Positions 63,863 through 64,000 of a stretch of DNA of 64,000 nucleotides are shown here, one piece after another (positions within the stretch are counted from its first letter, which is position 1; each line of letters opens with the position of its first letter). The DNA comes from Acetobacterium wieringae (lineage in GTDB: Bacteria > Bacillota > Clostridia > Eubacteriales > Eubacteriaceae), in contig NZ_JAIPPU010000005.1 of assembly GCF_026646375.1 (NCBI RefSeq), positions 62,001-126,000 on the forward strand, read 5' to 3'. The translations under genes were made by a program, and so were the position numbers. The notes under the pieces are model-generated. The model saw only the letters and a list, made by a program, of their open reading frames with translations, made no database searches and was not told where the DNA came from.

Positions 63863-64000
63863 TTAAATTTGCATCCATCTACTAGTTTAGGTTGTGTAAA
63901 GTTTCTGCAAAAGTTGCATATCCTAAAAAAACCTGAAAAATAGTATGAAAAGTTGATCATTTTGTGGGCGAGTATAAAATCGCCATTGGCATCTTCAAAG

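Overview
The window reads as a chromosomal segment of a moderately AT-rich, Gram-positive anaerobe of the Clostridia. Strong AGGAGG ribosome sites, TTG/GTG starts, clostridial hydrophobic-W (ChW) repeat exoproteins, paired LytR-CpsA-Psr proteins, CsbD, butyrate kinase, an Mrp-type antiporter and several very large chemoreceptors all fit. The gene style suggests Eubacteriaceae/Acetobacterium, but that is an inference from protein character; no rRNA or marker gene is present to prove it. There is no prophage, intact IS element or CRISPR array.

Layout. 0.2-5 kb (minus): a TfoX C-terminal-domain protein, then a MarR-led operon marR - arsA1 - small ORF - arsA2 - butyrate kinase with a clear promoter and a dyad over its -10. 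5-11 kb: a lipoprotein phosphoesterase, a DUF4391-like orphan, an HD-GYP sensor and a GGDEF protein. 11-15 kb: a UspA gene bracketed by two homologous ~0.5 kb non-coding transcription units, then the pit/DUF47 phosphate pair. 15-20 kb: a CHAP/ChW exoprotein, CsbD, and an ABC-2 exporter with its MerR regulator, then EcsC. 20-28 kb: a DUF4153 membrane protein, a GGDEF-like/EAL sensor, a ChW subtilase with a structured-looking 3' region, and a YbaK-type deacylase. 28-36 kb: GIDE-like and PspA envelope-stress proteins and two giant chemoreceptors. 36.4-40.6 kb: an Mrp-like cation/proton antiporter operon without a large A subunit. 40.6-47 kb: FeoA/HD-GYP, a broken GGDEF gene, two small unknowns, a chemoreceptor remnant, GNAT and a GAF/PAS/GGDEF protein. 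47-51.8 kb: the phosphate regulon pstSCAB-phoU behind a PHO-box-like triple repeat. 52-57.5 kb: HD hydrolase, Nudix, DEAD-box helicase with an attenuator-like leader, then a decayed accessory patch (AbiEi-like start, frameshifted unknown gene, DUF6440 protein, repeated dyads). 57.9-60.3 kb: two LCP proteins. 60.4-63.9 kb: an M-box magnesium riboswitch controlling an MgtA-type P-type ATPase, with a candidate leader ORF between them.

Themes. Phosphate is handled by a high-affinity Pst system and a low-affinity Pit system, each with an 11-bp-phased TTAACA-type repeat upstream, in opposite orientation relative to the gene. Cyclic-di-GMP turnover is dense: two GGDEF genes plus one broken one, one GGDEF-like/EAL and two HD-GYP. 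The most novel-looking signals are non-coding: the twin transcription units around uspA, each with a conserved 3' end holding a 7-codon ORF run into a covarying terminator; the structured element behind the ChW subtilase; the helicase leader; and the ORF between M-box and mgtA.
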